DNA of 64,000 nucleotides from RUG11198 sp036342255 (GTDB lineage Bacteria > Bacillota_I > Bacilli_A > RF39 > UBA660). Location of the stretch: the NCBI GenBank assembly GCA_036342255.1, contig JAZAUS010000007.1, positions 31,333-95,332 of the forward strand, given 5' to 3'. The notes under the pieces are model-generated. The model saw only the letters and a program-made list of their open reading frames with translations. It had not been told where the DNA came from and made no database searches. The position numbers and the translations under genes were made by a program. Shown here in pieces: positions 1 through 7,875 of this stretch (its first letter is position 1; the number at the start of each line of letters is the position of its first letter).

Positions 1-10
1 TAAATAACAT
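1..10 (-). CDS. Possible 5' end of a divergent gene (partial)
   Basis: On the minus strand an ATG at position 10 is preceded by a GGAG ribosome binding site 8 nt upstream (19-22) and a TATAAT-like box near 35-40. Only three codons lie inside the window, so the product cannot be identified. Confidence 0.35.
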
Positions 11-118
11 ACTATCAGCTCCTTTTAGGGCTTATTATAGCATAATTTAATATATAATACTATTAATATAATTAATTATGTGATAAAATAGAGCAAATAT
101 ATGTTTTTGGAGGTTTAT

Positions 119-358
119 ATGAGTTTAAATGATAGTTTTTGGGAAGGACATTTAGATAAGTTGAAAGATACTATTACAGAGGTCGTTAATAATAATATGA
201 TAGGACCTGAATTACAAATTGAATTACTTGATTTATATAATGAACTTGATAATAAAAAGATTCCTTTAGAAGTTAGAAAACAGAGAGCTGTATTAGTAGA
301 GCATTATTTAGGAATGTGTAAAAATATAATAAATAATGGTAGTAGGAGAAAGAAGTAA
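119..358 (+). CDS. Small helical hypothetical protein (79 aa)
   Basis: I do not recognise this gene. It encodes 79 residues, charged and apparently all-helical, with no membrane segment and a basic end (GSRRKK). The ATG at 119 is chosen because GGAGG (109-113) sits at ideal distance; the in-frame ATG at 101 overlaps that site. It lies just upstream of engB, but a hairpin over its stop codon followed by T residues suggests that it is a separate transcript. A soluble cytoplasmic accessory protein is plausible, but nothing in the sequence gives a function. Confidence 0.7.
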   Translation: MSLNDSFWEGHLDKLKDTITEVVNNNMIGPELQIELLDLYNELDNKKIPLEVRKQRAVLVEHYLGMCKNIINNGSRRKK

Positions 359-380
359 TTTGATTACTTTTCTTTTTTTT
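349..380 (+). terminator. Rho-independent terminator overlapping a stop codon
   Basis: AAAGAAGTAAT pairs with ATTACTTTTCTT across a short loop and is followed by a T run. The 5' arm includes the last codons of the 79-aa gene. Confidence 0.65.
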
Positions 381-412
381 GATATAATTAAGTCGTCGAA
401 GGAGAGAATATT

Positions 413-997
413 ATGAAAATAAGTAATGTTAAATTTGTTACTTCTGCTGTTAGAAGAAGTCAATATCCTGAAGATGGTAAACCAGAGTTTTTATTAGTAG
501 GTAGGAGTAATGTTGGTAAAAGTAGTTTTATTAATACTCTTATGAATAGAAAAAATATGGCTAGGATTAGTGCTATTCCCGGTAAAACACAGACACTTAA
601 TTTTTATTTAATTAATGACAGCTTTTATTTTGTGGATGTTCCTGGATATGGTTTTGCAAGAGTTAGTAAGAAATTAAAAAATAAATTTGGTATGATTATT
701 GAAGATTATTTAAAAATGAGAGAGAATTTGAAGATGGTTTTTATGTTAGTGGATTTTAGACATAAACCTACAGAAGATGATAAATTGATGTATGATTATT
801 TAAAATACTATAATATACCTGTAACTGTTATTGCTACTAAGTGTGATAAAGTTTCAAAAAATAATTATGAGAAGAATAAGAGAGTTATTAGTGATGGTTT
901 AAAAATAGTAGAAGGTGATAAATTAGAAATATTTTCTGCTACGAAAAAAATTGGAAAGAAAGAAGTATATGATTTAATTGATGAGATTATAAAATAA
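413..997 (+). CDS. engB: Ribosome biogenesis GTPase EngB (YihA/YsxC)
   Basis: TRAFAC-class GTPase of 194 aa, the normal size for the family, needed for late assembly of the 50S ribosomal subunit. The G1 loop GRSNVGKSS starts at residue 30. A G2-region threonine follows (PGKTQT), then G3 DVPG and G4 TKCD, all in the usual order. The start has a good ribosome binding site (AAGGAGAG). The gene is followed 18 bp later by der, another ribosome-assembly GTPase, so the two probably form an operon. A TATAAT-like box at about 380-385 could serve as promoter. The protein is soluble and acts on ribosomal particles. Identification is secure from motifs and length. Confidence 0.95.
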   Translation: MKISNVKFVTSAVRRSQYPEDGKPEFLLVGRSNVGKSSFINTLMNRKNMARISAIPGKTQTLNFYLINDSFYFVDVPGYGFARVSKKLKNKFGMIIEDYLKMRENLKMVFMLVDFRHKPTEDDKLMYDYLKYYNIPVTVIATKCDKVSKNNYEKNKRVISDGLKIVEGDKLEIFSATKKIGKKEVYDLIDEIIK

Positions 998-1015
998 TAT
1001 AGAGTAGGTGATAAG

Positions 1016-2332
1016 ATGAAGATGTCAACTGTTTGTTTGGTTGGTAGACCTAATGTTGGTAAAAGTACTATTTTTAATAGATTAGTTGGTAAGAAGATAT
1101 CTATTATAGAAGATACTCCTGGTGTTACAAGGGATAGAATATATGGAGATGTTAGTTATAAAAATTATAAATTTCATCTTATTGATACTGGTGGTATAGA
1201 TGTAAGTAAAGAAGTATTTAATAATGAAATAAAAATTCAAGTTGAAATTGCTATTGATGAGGCTGATGTTATAGTATTTGTCGTTGATGGTAAAGAAGAA
1301 TTGAATCATAATGATTATGTTATAAGGGATATGTTAAAGAAAGCTGGAAAAGATGTTATTGTTGCTGTTAATAAGATAGATAATAATAGTAGGCAAGATA
1401 ATATTTATGCTTTTTATGAATTAGGATTTGATAAAATAATTGCTGTAAGTGGTGAACATAATATTGGTATAGATGAACTATTGGATGAGATTACTAGCAA
1501 TTTTAAAGAAACTAATGATATAGAATATGATAATAATAAGATAAAGTTTTCTATAATTGGTAGACCTAATGTTGGTAAGAGTAGTTTAGTTAATGCTCTT
1601 TTAAATGAAGATAAAGTTATTGTTAGTGATATTGCTGGTACTACAAGGGATGCTGTTGATACAGAATTTAGATATGATGGAGAAGATTATGTTGCTATTG
1701 ATACAGCTGGAATGAGAAAAAAAGGTAAAATATATGAAAATATAGAAAAATATAGTGTAATTAGAAGTATGAAGGCAATAGAGAGAAGTGATGTTTGTCT
1801 GGTTGTAATTAATGCTGAGGAAGGTATAATTGAACATGATAAACATATTGCTAGTTATGCATTAGAGGCTGGAAAGCCAGTAGTATTAGTTGTAAATAAA
1901 TGGGATACTGTTAACGATAAGAATGATATAAAGTCTTTTACAACTTTGATGCGCAATGAATTTCAATTTCTATCATATGTTCCTATAGTATTTTTATCGG
2001 CTAAAACAAAAAAAAGAATTCATACTTTGATGCCTGAAGTAAAGAAGGTATATACTAACTCATTAAAAGAGATTAAAACTAGTGTTTTAAATGATGTTAT
2101 TAGGGATGCTGTTATGTTAAATCAGCCACCTTCATATAAAGGTAAAAGATTAAAAATATATTTTGTAAATCAAAGTGGAATAAGACCTCCTAAATTTACT
2201 TTTAGTGTTAATAGTAAAAAACTAATTCATTTTTCATATCAAAGGTATTTAGAGAATAAATTAAGAGAAAACTTTGATTTAGAGGGTACTCCTATTATTA
2301 TTCAATTTAAAAATAAAAATGAAAATAAATAA
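1016..2332 (+). CDS. der: Ribosome biogenesis GTPase Der (EngA)
   Basis: Double-GTPase protein of 438 aa that acts in 50S subunit maturation. Two G domains are visible: GRPNVGKST at about residue 10 and GRPNVGKSS at about residue 182. Each is followed by DT(A)G and NK(I/W)D motifs, and a C-terminal KH-like domain carries the family motif NQPPSYKGKRLKIY. Length is typical. An alternative ATG two codons downstream is possible. It follows engB closely and ends at a strong terminator (2360-2425), so engB-der looks like a complete two-gene transcription unit for ribosome assembly. Confidence 0.96.
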   Translation: MKMSTVCLVGRPNVGKSTIFNRLVGKKISIIEDTPGVTRDRIYGDVSYKNYKFHLIDTGGIDVSKEVFNNEIKIQVEIAIDEADVIVFVVDGKEELNHNDYVIRDMLKKAGKDVIVAVNKIDNNSRQDNIYAFYELGFDKIIAVSGEHNIGIDELLDEITSNFKETNDIEYDNNKIKFSIIGRPNVGKSSLVNALLNEDKVIVSDIAGTTRDAVDTEFRYDGEDYVAIDTAGMRKKGKIYENIEKYSVIRSMKAIERSDVCLVVINAEEGIIEHDKHIASYALEAGKPVVLVVNKWDTVNDKNDIKSFTTLMRNEFQFLSYVPIVFLSAKTKKRIHTLMPEVKKVYTNSLKEIKTSVLNDVIRDAVMLNQPPSYKGKRLKIYFVNQSGIRPPKFTFSVNSKKLIHFSYQRYLENKLRENFDLEGTPIIIQFKNKNENK

Positions 2333-2359
2333 TATAATTAGTTGGTAATTTTTAAGTTG

Positions 2360-2425
2360 TCCACATAATTGTTGAAAAGTATTTCTATCAAAAAAAGAAA
2401 TCAACAGTTATGTGGATATTTTTTT
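2360..2425 (+). terminator. Long-stem terminator after der
   Basis: A 16-bp near-perfect stem (2360-2375 with 2401-2416, one G-T pair) has a secondary small stem (ATTTC/GAAAT) near the loop and a T run at 2419-2425. The arms resemble DnaA boxes (TTGTCCACA and TGTGGATAT). Confidence 0.8.
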
Positions 2426-2469
2426 AGAAACATACTATAATAGTGGTATAATATAGTTGAGGTGAAGTT

Positions 2470-3630
2470 ATGAAATTAGTTAAAATTCAATTTCCTAAAG
2501 ATTCAATAAATAATAATTATGATGGGAAAATACATACTGTAAAACCAGTTGAACTAGAATCTTTTAAAATTAGAAATGATAAATATTATATATTAAGGTA
2601 TGAAGAAGATGATAACTTTGGTATTACTGTACTTGGTAAAGATAAAGATAATAATTTTTTTAAAATTCCATTAGATAATTACGAAGTATTATTTGATTAT
2701 TTAGAAGTTATTAAAACTAAAAAGGAGTCATTAACTTTATTGAATAATCAAAATATTATAGATACTATTGATATTCAAAATGCAGAACAATTTTTGAGTG
2801 AAAAAAACAAGCTACCTCAAAAGAACGATACTGATTCTTCTAATCCTCCTAATCCTCCTGATCCTCCAAGGAGAGCTAATGATTCTTCTAATCCTCCTGA
2901 TCCTCCAAAGAGAGCTAATGATTCTTCTAATCCTCCTGATCCTCCAAAGAGAGCTAATGATTCTTCTAATCCTCCTGATCCTCCATTTTGGAAAATAGAA
3001 TCATCTGAACCTAATAATGCAAAAACTGCTCTTGGTCTTGCTCCACCGTCACAACCACCTAAATCTAAATCTAAAGATGAATTAAAGAAAGTAAAAATAT
3101 ATGTAGGATTTTATAACAATAGTTATGCTGCTTTTCTTGCAATTAATAGAAGCAAAATAGATGTAAATAATTCTATATTTAGGTTTGGTAGATACCCATA
3201 TAATGAAAAATTGGAAGGTGAGATTAGAAAATTAATACTAAAAAATAAAGCTGGAAAAAAAGAAGATACTATATATATTGATTATGGTAAAAATGGTGAT
3301 AGTCTACATTTAATTGATAGTGATTTATATAATCTTTCTAATTATATTTGTGAGGATGAATTCTTTCATGTAGATGGAAAATACTGTTATAATATCGTTC
3401 TTGGGGAATTTATAAATTATGAAGATTTTAAGAAATTTTTGTCATCTGATAGAATAGAATGTGTAGAAACTGAAGATATGAACTTTAGATTTATTCCAAG
3501 TTCTCATGATACAATCTTTCTAAATCTTGCTAATAGTGATGTAATTGCTACATTTAAAGATTATTATGGTTATACTAAAGTTAATAGTTTTGCTGAGAAA
3601 CTTGGAATAAAAAATAATAAAAGAAGATAA
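2470..3630 (+). CDS. Unknown protein with proline-rich tandem repeats
   Basis: 386 aa, no recognised family. The N-terminal part (about 1-115) is a charged, beta-rich region. The centre (about 120-175) is a tandem repeat of 13 residues with the core SSNPPDPPKRAND, forming a flexible proline-rich linker. The C-terminal part (about 200-386) is a second folded region rich in Y, F, D and N. There is no signal peptide or membrane segment, so it is probably cytoplasmic. The start has AGGTGAAGTT just upstream. It is a monocistronic unit bounded by terminators on both sides. The proline linker suggests a two-domain protein or a scaffold; function is unknown. Confidence 0.8.
   Translation: MKLVKIQFPKDSINNNYDGKIHTVKPVELESFKIRNDKYYILRYEEDDNFGITVLGKDKDNNFFKIPLDNYEVLFDYLEVIKTKKESLTLLNNQNIIDTIDIQNAEQFLSEKNKLPQKNDTDSSNPPNPPDPPRRANDSSNPPDPPKRANDSSNPPDPPKRANDSSNPPDPPFWKIESSEPNNAKTALGLAPPSQPPKSKSKDELKKVKIYVGFYNNSYAAFLAINRSKIDVNNSIFRFGRYPYNEKLEGEIRKLILKNKAGKKEDTIYIDYGKNGDSLHLIDSDLYNLSNYICEDEFFHVDGKYCYNIVLGEFINYEDFKKFLSSDRIECVETEDMNFRFIPSSHDTIFLNLANSDVIATFKDYYGYTKVNSFAEKLGIKNNKRR
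2833..2985 (+). repeat. 39-bp in-frame tandem repeat (proline linker)
   Basis: Units begin with GATTCTTCTAATCCTCCT at 2833, 2881, 2920 and 2959. The last three are exactly 39 bp apart and almost identical; the first carries an extra 9 bp. All preserve the reading frame of the host gene. Confidence 0.9.
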
Positions 3631-3648
3631 TAGTTTATCTTCTTTTTC
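3622..3648 (+). terminator. Terminator after the proline-repeat gene
   Basis: AGAAGATAA pairs with TTATCTTCT around a 4-nt loop and is followed by TTTTT. The 5' arm contains the stop codon. Confidence 0.7.
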
Positions 3649-3703
3649 TATTAATAATTAATTATAATATTATTCTAAGATATAATTATATTAATTATTT
3701 GCG

Positions 3704-4165
3704 CAAACAAAAACTAACCAGCCCTGATAAAACTGATTAGTCCGAGTTTGGAAAAAAATTGAACAGTTAAGTTAATAATCTATATTATCTATTAGCACTT
3801 AGATATTAATACAAGATTAATATAAGGTTAATAAATAATAGAATTATTAATAACTTTTAATAAACATTATCAGTGTTTATTACAATCTCTTATCTTTTAA
3901 GTTTTCTTTCTTAATGAACAATTGTCTTGCTTAGTGGAGATAAGAATTATTTTAGTAACTTTTCCGTCCTACTGAAAGAGGTTTGAGATAAAATAATTAT
4001 AATTGTATAATTATATATAAGAATATATATAATTAAGGTATATATAAAATATATAAATATTTAAGGTATATTGCAACTTTAAATAGATATTATATTGTTA
4101 TATATGTATTGATAAAAATTAATTTATCAATTTTATAAAAATTTTAATACTCTTTCTATCTAAGC
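3704..4165 (-). ncRNA. Candidate structured non-coding RNA, copy 1
   Basis: Predicted minus-strand transcript of about 460 nt. It starts about 7 nt below a perfect TTGACA-17-TATAAT promoter and ends at a terminator hairpin (arms 3733-3740 and 3714-3721, then TTTTTGTTTG). It has no credible reading frame. The 3' 260 nt are almost identical to a second copy 599 bp away and contain several local hairpins. The 5' end TTGCTTAG can pair with CTAAGCAA in the conserved part. I could not match it to 6S RNA, tmRNA, RNase P RNA, SRP RNA or a T-box. The promoter and terminator are directly visible; that the RNA is functional is inference. Confidence 0.7.
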
Positions 4166-4171
4166 AACTTT

Positions 4172-4200
4172 ATTATATCAATTATATTAATACATGTCAA
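4172..4200 (-). promoter_or_regulatory. Perfect sigma-A promoter of ncRNA copy 1
   Basis: On the minus strand TTGACA (4195-4200), a 17-bp spacer and TATAAT (4172-4177) match the consensus at every position. Confidence 0.85.
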
Positions 4201-4302
4201 CACTTTTTTTGATTTTTTTTTATTTTTTTGTAAATCTCTTTATTTATAAGGGATTATATAGTAAAAAAAGTTGTATTCTAACATTTGATCTTTTTTTTTT
4301 TA

Positions 4303-4755
4303 CAAACAAAAACTAACCAGTCCTGATAAAACTAGTTAGCTCGAGTTTGGAAAAAAATTGAACAGCTATGTTAATAATCTATATTATCTATTAGCACATA
4401 AATATTAATACAAGATTAATATAAGGTTAATAAATAATACAATTATTAATAACTTTTAATAAACATTATCAGTGTTTATTACAATCTCTTATCTTTTAAG
4501 TTTTCTTTCTTAATAAACAATTGCCTTGCTTAGTGGAGATAAGAATTACTTTTTTAGTAATTTTTTCTTCCTTTAGTTTAGATATAGTTTGATGAATTTA
4601 AAGAAATAATTAAATCTATTATAAATATTTATATAAAATATATTTCAATTTTAGATAAATGATTTATATAGTGTTTGATTATTTAGTAATAAATAAGATT
4701 TATTACTATAACATATTAGCTATGTTATTTTAAATTCTTATATCTTTATCTAAGC
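4303..4755 (-). ncRNA. Candidate structured non-coding RNA, copy 2
   Basis: Second copy of the RNA at 3704-4165, with the same layout: perfect promoter, divergent 5' half of about 200 nt, conserved 3' half of about 260 nt, and a terminator hairpin (arms 4332-4339 and 4313-4320) with the same TTTTTGTTTG tail. The 5' terminator arm differs between copies (CTAATCAG versus CTAACTAG), yet both pair with CTGGTTAG through G-U pairs, so the hairpin is kept. The 5' GCTTAG can again pair with CTAAGC in the conserved part, over a shorter stretch than in copy 1. Confidence 0.7.
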
Positions 4756-4761
4756 ATCTTT

Positions 4762-4790
4762 ATTATATCAGTTATAAAAATAAATGTCAA
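4762..4790 (-). promoter_or_regulatory. Perfect sigma-A promoter of ncRNA copy 2
   Basis: Minus-strand TTGACA (4785-4790), 17-bp spacer and TATAAT (4762-4767). The spacer sequence differs from copy 1 while both boxes are identical, which argues for selection on the promoter. Confidence 0.85.
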
Positions 4791-4891
4791 CACTTTTTTA
4801 AAATTTTTTTTATTTTTTTTTATAATTATTTTTTTAACGAAAACTTATAGTTAAAACATTAAATAATTAATAATAATTTGCATTAAATCTA

Positions 4892-4920
4892 TTGATTTTA
4901 GCCACTTTTCGTGGTATCTT
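4892..4920 (+). promoter_or_regulatory. Probable promoter of the HU gene
   Basis: TTGATT (4892-4897), a 17-bp spacer and TATCTT (4915-4920) lie upstream of the HU gene. The leader then contains a 7-bp hairpin (TAAGCAT/ATGCTTA, about 4929-4958) ahead of the ribosome binding site. Confidence 0.5.
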
Positions 4921-4984
4921 TATGGTGTAAGCATAAGAAGTGAAAATGATAATGCTTATTTATAGAAATTATGGAGGTATAGAA

Positions 4985-5257
4985 ATGACAAAAGCTGAAT
5001 TAATAGAATTCATTGCAGAAAATGCTGATTTAACAAAAGCTGATGCTGGAAGAGCTCTAGAAGCTACAATAGAAGGAATTATAAAAGGACTTAAGAAGAA
5101 AGGTAAAGTTACTTTAGTTGGATTTGGTACTTTCTCTGCTAAGAAGAGAGATGCTCGTACTGGAAGAAATCCACAAACTGGTGCTCCTGTTAATATTCCT
5201 GCACATGTTGCACCTGCTTTTAAAGCTGGTAATAAGTTAAAAGATGAATTAAATTAA
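4985..5257 (+). CDS. hup: Histone-like DNA-binding protein HU
   Basis: 90-aa nucleoid protein that binds and bends DNA as a dimer. The sequence is canonical: helical N-terminus (MTKAELIEFIAE), the signature GFGTF at about residue 46, then the DNA-binding arm KKRDARTGRNPQTG and a proline-containing tip (VNIPA). The ATG at 4985 is chosen because GGAGG (4973-4977) precedes it; the upstream in-frame ATG at 4940 gives an atypical 15-residue extension. It stands alone, with a terminator just behind that also serves the convergent gene. HU helps origin opening with DnaA, which fits a gene in the origin region. Confidence 0.96.
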   Translation: MTKAELIEFIAENADLTKADAGRALEATIEGIIKGLKKKGKVTLVGFGTFSAKKRDARTGRNPQTGAPVNIPAHVAPAFKAGNKLKDELN

Positions 5258-5258
5258 T

Positions 5259-5292
5259 AAAAACTAGTTTAAAAAAACTAGTTTTTTATTTT
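5259..5292. terminator. Bidirectional terminator between HU and the LexA-like gene
   Basis: AAACTAGTTT (5261-5270) pairs with AAACTAGTTT (5275-5284) and is flanked by A and T runs, so it can stop transcription from both converging genes. Confidence 0.8.
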
Positions 5293-5951
5293 ATTTCTCT
5301 ATATATTGATGTTATCTTTCCTAAGATCATATCATTTGATACAATATTTACATTTATAGTTGGATATTTAGGATTTAGTGCTTGTAGTATTATACCTTTT
5401 GGATATCTATATAATCTTCTTACTGATAAGATATTATTCTTAACTGCGATGATTATGTCATCGCCGTTTTTATATTCTTCTTTTTTGGTAAAAAATATTT
5501 TATCATTTTTTAAATAGACTGGAGCCATTGAATCATCATTAATTTTTATACATAATTCGCTTTTATTTGTTATTGGTTCATAATAAGCATTTTTATATGT
5601 ATTGATTATTTTTTCTGATTCAGGTGTTAAATCTTTATCTTTTCTTAAACTACTTATATATTCTTTAACAATCTTTTTTTCTATTTTCTTTTGTTCTTCT
5701 GATGTTATTGGTGCATTTTTGAATACTTCACTATCAATATTAAAGATTCTACATATTTCAAATAATATATCATATGGTATGTTTAGTTTTCCTGTTTCAT
5801 ATTTATGTAATGTTTGTCTATTTTTTTGATAATTTAGAGCTTTTGCTAAATCTTCTAGTGAATAATTATATTTTATTCTTGCTTCCTTTATTAAATTACT
5901 TACAATTGGTTTTAGTTCATCACTTACTAATTCTTGTTTTCTTGTTCTCAT
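5286..5951 (-). CDS. XRE-type HTH regulator with S24 (LexA-like) domain
   Basis: 221 aa. An N-terminal Cro/CI helix-turn-helix (about 18-75; YSLEDLAKALN, then LHKYETGKLNIPYD) is followed by a linker and a C-terminal S24-peptidase-like domain (about 130-221). The nucleophile motif is DDSMAP with Ser141. The position that normally holds the catalytic lysine (usual motif VKRL) reads VRRL, so Arg178 replaces it. If correct, self-cleavage may be lost or altered. The start at 5951 follows AGGGAG (5960-5965); a GTG at 5960 lies inside that site. It is the last gene of a three-gene unit with two membrane proteins, which it may regulate. Confidence 0.85.
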   Translation of the reverse strand: MRTRKQELVSDELKPIVSNLIKEARIKYNYSLEDLAKALNYQKNRQTLHKYETGKLNIPYDILFEICRIFNIDSEVFKNAPITSEEQKKIEKKIVKEYISSLRKDKDLTPESEKIINTYKNAYYEPITNKSELCIKINDDSMAPVYLKNDKIFFTKKEEYKNGDDIIIAVKNNILSVRRLYRYPKGIILQALNPKYPTINVNIVSNDMILGKITSIYREIK

Positions 5952-5964
5952 AATTATCACTCCC

Positions 5965-6633
5965 TTAATCTATTTTAAATTTACTTGATATATATATTGG
6001 TATAGTTCCTATAATAACTGTTATTAAACTAACTAGATATCTTATAATAATTAGTTTTATTATATCAATAGGTTCTTTAATAATTGCATATGCGATAATC
6101 AAAAATGAACAAGATGCTAAAAACTGAATTATTATTCCTGAAAATAAATTACTTATCCATACTTTGTTTTTTTCTTTCTTTAAATAGTAATATAGTTTAC
6201 CATTTAATATAAGAAAGTATAACATTGTAACGATATTGGCAAAATATATTCTTGCACTACCATCAAATATATTATCGAATGATCTATTAGTAAAATTATT
6301 AATATTACTTGAATCTATTAAACTTGTTAGGTATAGACATCCAAATGATACAATACTACTTACTACTATAAATAATACTAATTTTTTTATTTCTTCATAT
6401 CCTTTTTTTTGAATAATAATGTTGGATGCTATAAATGAGCTAGTAAATAATACTATTCCTAGATTTAATTCAAAACTAGATAATGATATTATTTTTAATG
6501 ACATGACGTTTGATAATATAAAAGCTACAATTGAATATATATATAATCCTTCAGTTTGGTATTTTTTATATATTATAGGAATAATAGTCATGCATATCAA
6601 TAGTTCTATACATATTAAATATATATCAATCAT
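5965..6633 (-). CDS. VUT/YhhQ-like integral membrane protein
   Basis: 222 aa with about six hydrophobic segments. The pattern matches the VUT family (queuosine precursor transporter, YhhQ/DUF165) in length and in conserved spots: a segment like 'LSNVMSLKII' early on, and a late region with an aromatic-rich loop (LYYYLKK), W and a final IPIYISSKFK. The similarity is weak and the key residues cannot be confirmed by eye. GAAGGTG precedes the ATG, which overlaps the stop of the upstream gene (ATGA), so translation is coupled. The upstream protein is a paralogue. Transport of a modified-base precursor is the best guess; the cargo is unproven. Confidence 0.55.
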   Translation of the reverse strand: MIDIYLICIELLICMTIIPIIYKKYQTEGLYIYSIVAFILSNVMSLKIISLSSFELNLGIVLFTSSFIASNIIIQKKGYEEIKKLVLFIVVSSIVSFGCLYLTSLIDSSNINNFTNRSFDNIFDGSARIYFANIVTMLYFLILNGKLYYYLKKEKNKVWISNLFSGIIIQFLASCSFLIIAYAIIKEPIDIIKLIIIRYLVSLITVIIGTIPIYISSKFKID

Positions 6634-7295
6634 TTTTTCACCTTCTTTGCTGTGATGAGAGTTAAGTATAGTGAATAGATGATTGTAATAATTAATCTCA
6701 TCATATATGTTGATAATATTAATTTGATTATATTACTTACATTAAGAAGGTTTAAATATGATATTAATATATACATAATAGCATTTATCAAACCAATTAC
6801 TAGATATGTTGTAACTGTACTTATAAATATATTATCATATAATTTTTTTATTTCTTGATATATTTCAATTAATACTCTTTGAGAAAAATATGTTGATATT
6901 GGATAGGCTATAAGAATGCGATAATTGTAAAAGAATACATTTTTAATATTAATTCCTATAGTATCATTTATTGATTGAGTATATATTGATAAAATATACA
7001 ATATTACACAAGTAAAAATAGTTAATATAAAATTTAGATTTACTATTTTATTTATTTCTTTTTTAGAATTATTCTCTAATAATAAATATAAGGCTGTTAG
7101 CATTGTAACAAATGTAATAGAATTAGCATTATAATTAATATTAAAGAATGTTGTATATTTAAATGTTAATAAGAAGGATATTATACTTGAAACAATAAAT
7201 AAGCATATTAAACCAAATTTTTTTAAATATTTGTTACATAAATATGTTGCTAAAAGTGACATAATTAGTAAACTTAGTAATATTATTATATTCAT
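6630..7295 (-). CDS. VUT/YhhQ-like integral membrane protein, paralogue
   Basis: 221 aa, about six membrane segments, N-terminus starting directly in the membrane (MNIIILLSLLIMSLLATYL). Size, hydropathy and loops resemble the downstream gene (5965-6633), so the pair looks like an old duplication. The start has AAGAAGGTG upstream. It is the first gene of the operon; a TATAAT box (about 7323-7328, minus) lies some 30 bp upstream. The stop codon is TGA, evidence that TGA is not read as tryptophan here. The two paralogues could form a heterodimeric transporter controlled by the LexA-like protein encoded last in the operon (inference). Confidence 0.5.
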   Translation of the reverse strand: MNIIILLSLLIMSLLATYLCNKYLKKFGLICLFIVSSIISFLLTFKYTTFFNINYNANSITFVTMLTALYLLLENNSKKEINKIVNLNFILTIFTCVILYILSIYTQSINDTIGINIKNVFFYNYRILIAYPISTYFSQRVLIEIYQEIKKLYDNIFISTVTTYLVIGLINAIMYILISYLNLLNVSNIIKLILSTYMMRLIITIIYSLYLTLITAKKVKK

Positions 7296-7411
7296 TTAAT
7301 CCACCTTCTTATTCAGTATTTATTATATCATACTTTTTTAAGATACAAAATAGTTGTTTATTATTTTTATTAATTTTTTTATATATTATGATTTATTTAT
7401 TAGATAAATAT

Positions 7412-7443
7412 AAAAAAAGATGAATTTATTCTTCTAATTCATC
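7412..7443 (-). terminator. Terminator overlapping the end of rpoE
   Basis: On the minus strand GATGAATT (7436-7443) pairs with AATTCATC (7419-7426), followed by a T run. The 5' arm encodes the last residues of RpoE. Confidence 0.7.
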
Positions 7444-7866
7444 TTCGTTAACAATAGTTAAATCTGCTAAGTCATCATCTTGATCATCGTCTATATATGA
7501 TTCATCATCATTTATAGAATCAATATCTTCTATTTCTTCCTCTTCTTCTATTTGTCCTTCTTCATTTTCTTCTTCGTTATTTTGTTCATCATATATTTCA
7601 TCAATATCTACTTTTATAGTATGATTATTTTTTAAATCCCATTTTCCATCTTCTAATAAGATAAATTCTTTTGATGTTGTTAGAGATTGGAAAAAATCTG
7701 CTATTCTTTCTGTATATTCTGTTTCTGATAATTCTAATAGTTTACATACTTGTTTGAATAAATCTGCTGTATTCATGGTTTTTTTATTCTCTTCTAGATA
7801 CATTTTTGCTATTTCTGTATATGATAATAATTCTAATTCATTTTTTGGTATTTTATTTAATTTCAT
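7426..7866 (-). CDS. rpoE: RNA polymerase delta subunit
   Basis: 146 aa. The N-terminal HARE-HTH domain (about 1-85; SYTEIAKMYLEE, then FFQSLTTSKEFILLEDGKWDL) is followed by a highly acidic tail of Glu and Asp, the hallmark of the delta subunit. In Gram-positives delta binds core polymerase, raises promoter selectivity and recycles the enzyme. It directly follows the argS-like gene (9-bp gap), as in Bacillus where argS precedes rpoE. The tail is rich in D, E and N. Good ribosome binding site (GGAGG). The identification is firm. Confidence 0.92.
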   Translation of the reverse strand: MKLNKIPKNELELLSYTEIAKMYLEENKKTMNTADLFKQVCKLLELSETEYTERIADFFQSLTTSKEFILLEDGKWDLKNNHTIKVDIDEIYDEQNNEEENEEGQIEEEEEIEDIDSINDDESYIDDDQDDDLADLTIVNEDELEE

Positions 7867-7875
7867 TTTGACCTC

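Larger units (their letters stand above)
3704..4810. repeat. Tandem duplication with a period of about 600 bp
   Basis: Two direct copies start at 3704 and 4303. The first 260 bp are near-identical, the middle has diverged, and the distal promoter segment (4155-4210 versus 4745-4800) is again similar, with the offset drifting from 599 to 590 bp. This accounts for most of the 1.3-kb stretch without protein genes at 3631-4984. Confidence 0.85.

Noticed and set aside
2798..2998. Leu/Ile repeat frame overlapping the proline-repeat gene
   Set aside because: It is the +1 frame of the 39-bp repeats; no ribosome binding site, and the main frame extends well beyond on both sides.
3704..4790. 6S RNA, tmRNA, RNase P RNA or T-box identity for the tandem RNAs
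   Set aside because: No CCA end or tag frame, no RNase P core sequences, no T-box motif, and the length does not fit 6S RNA. Left as unknown.
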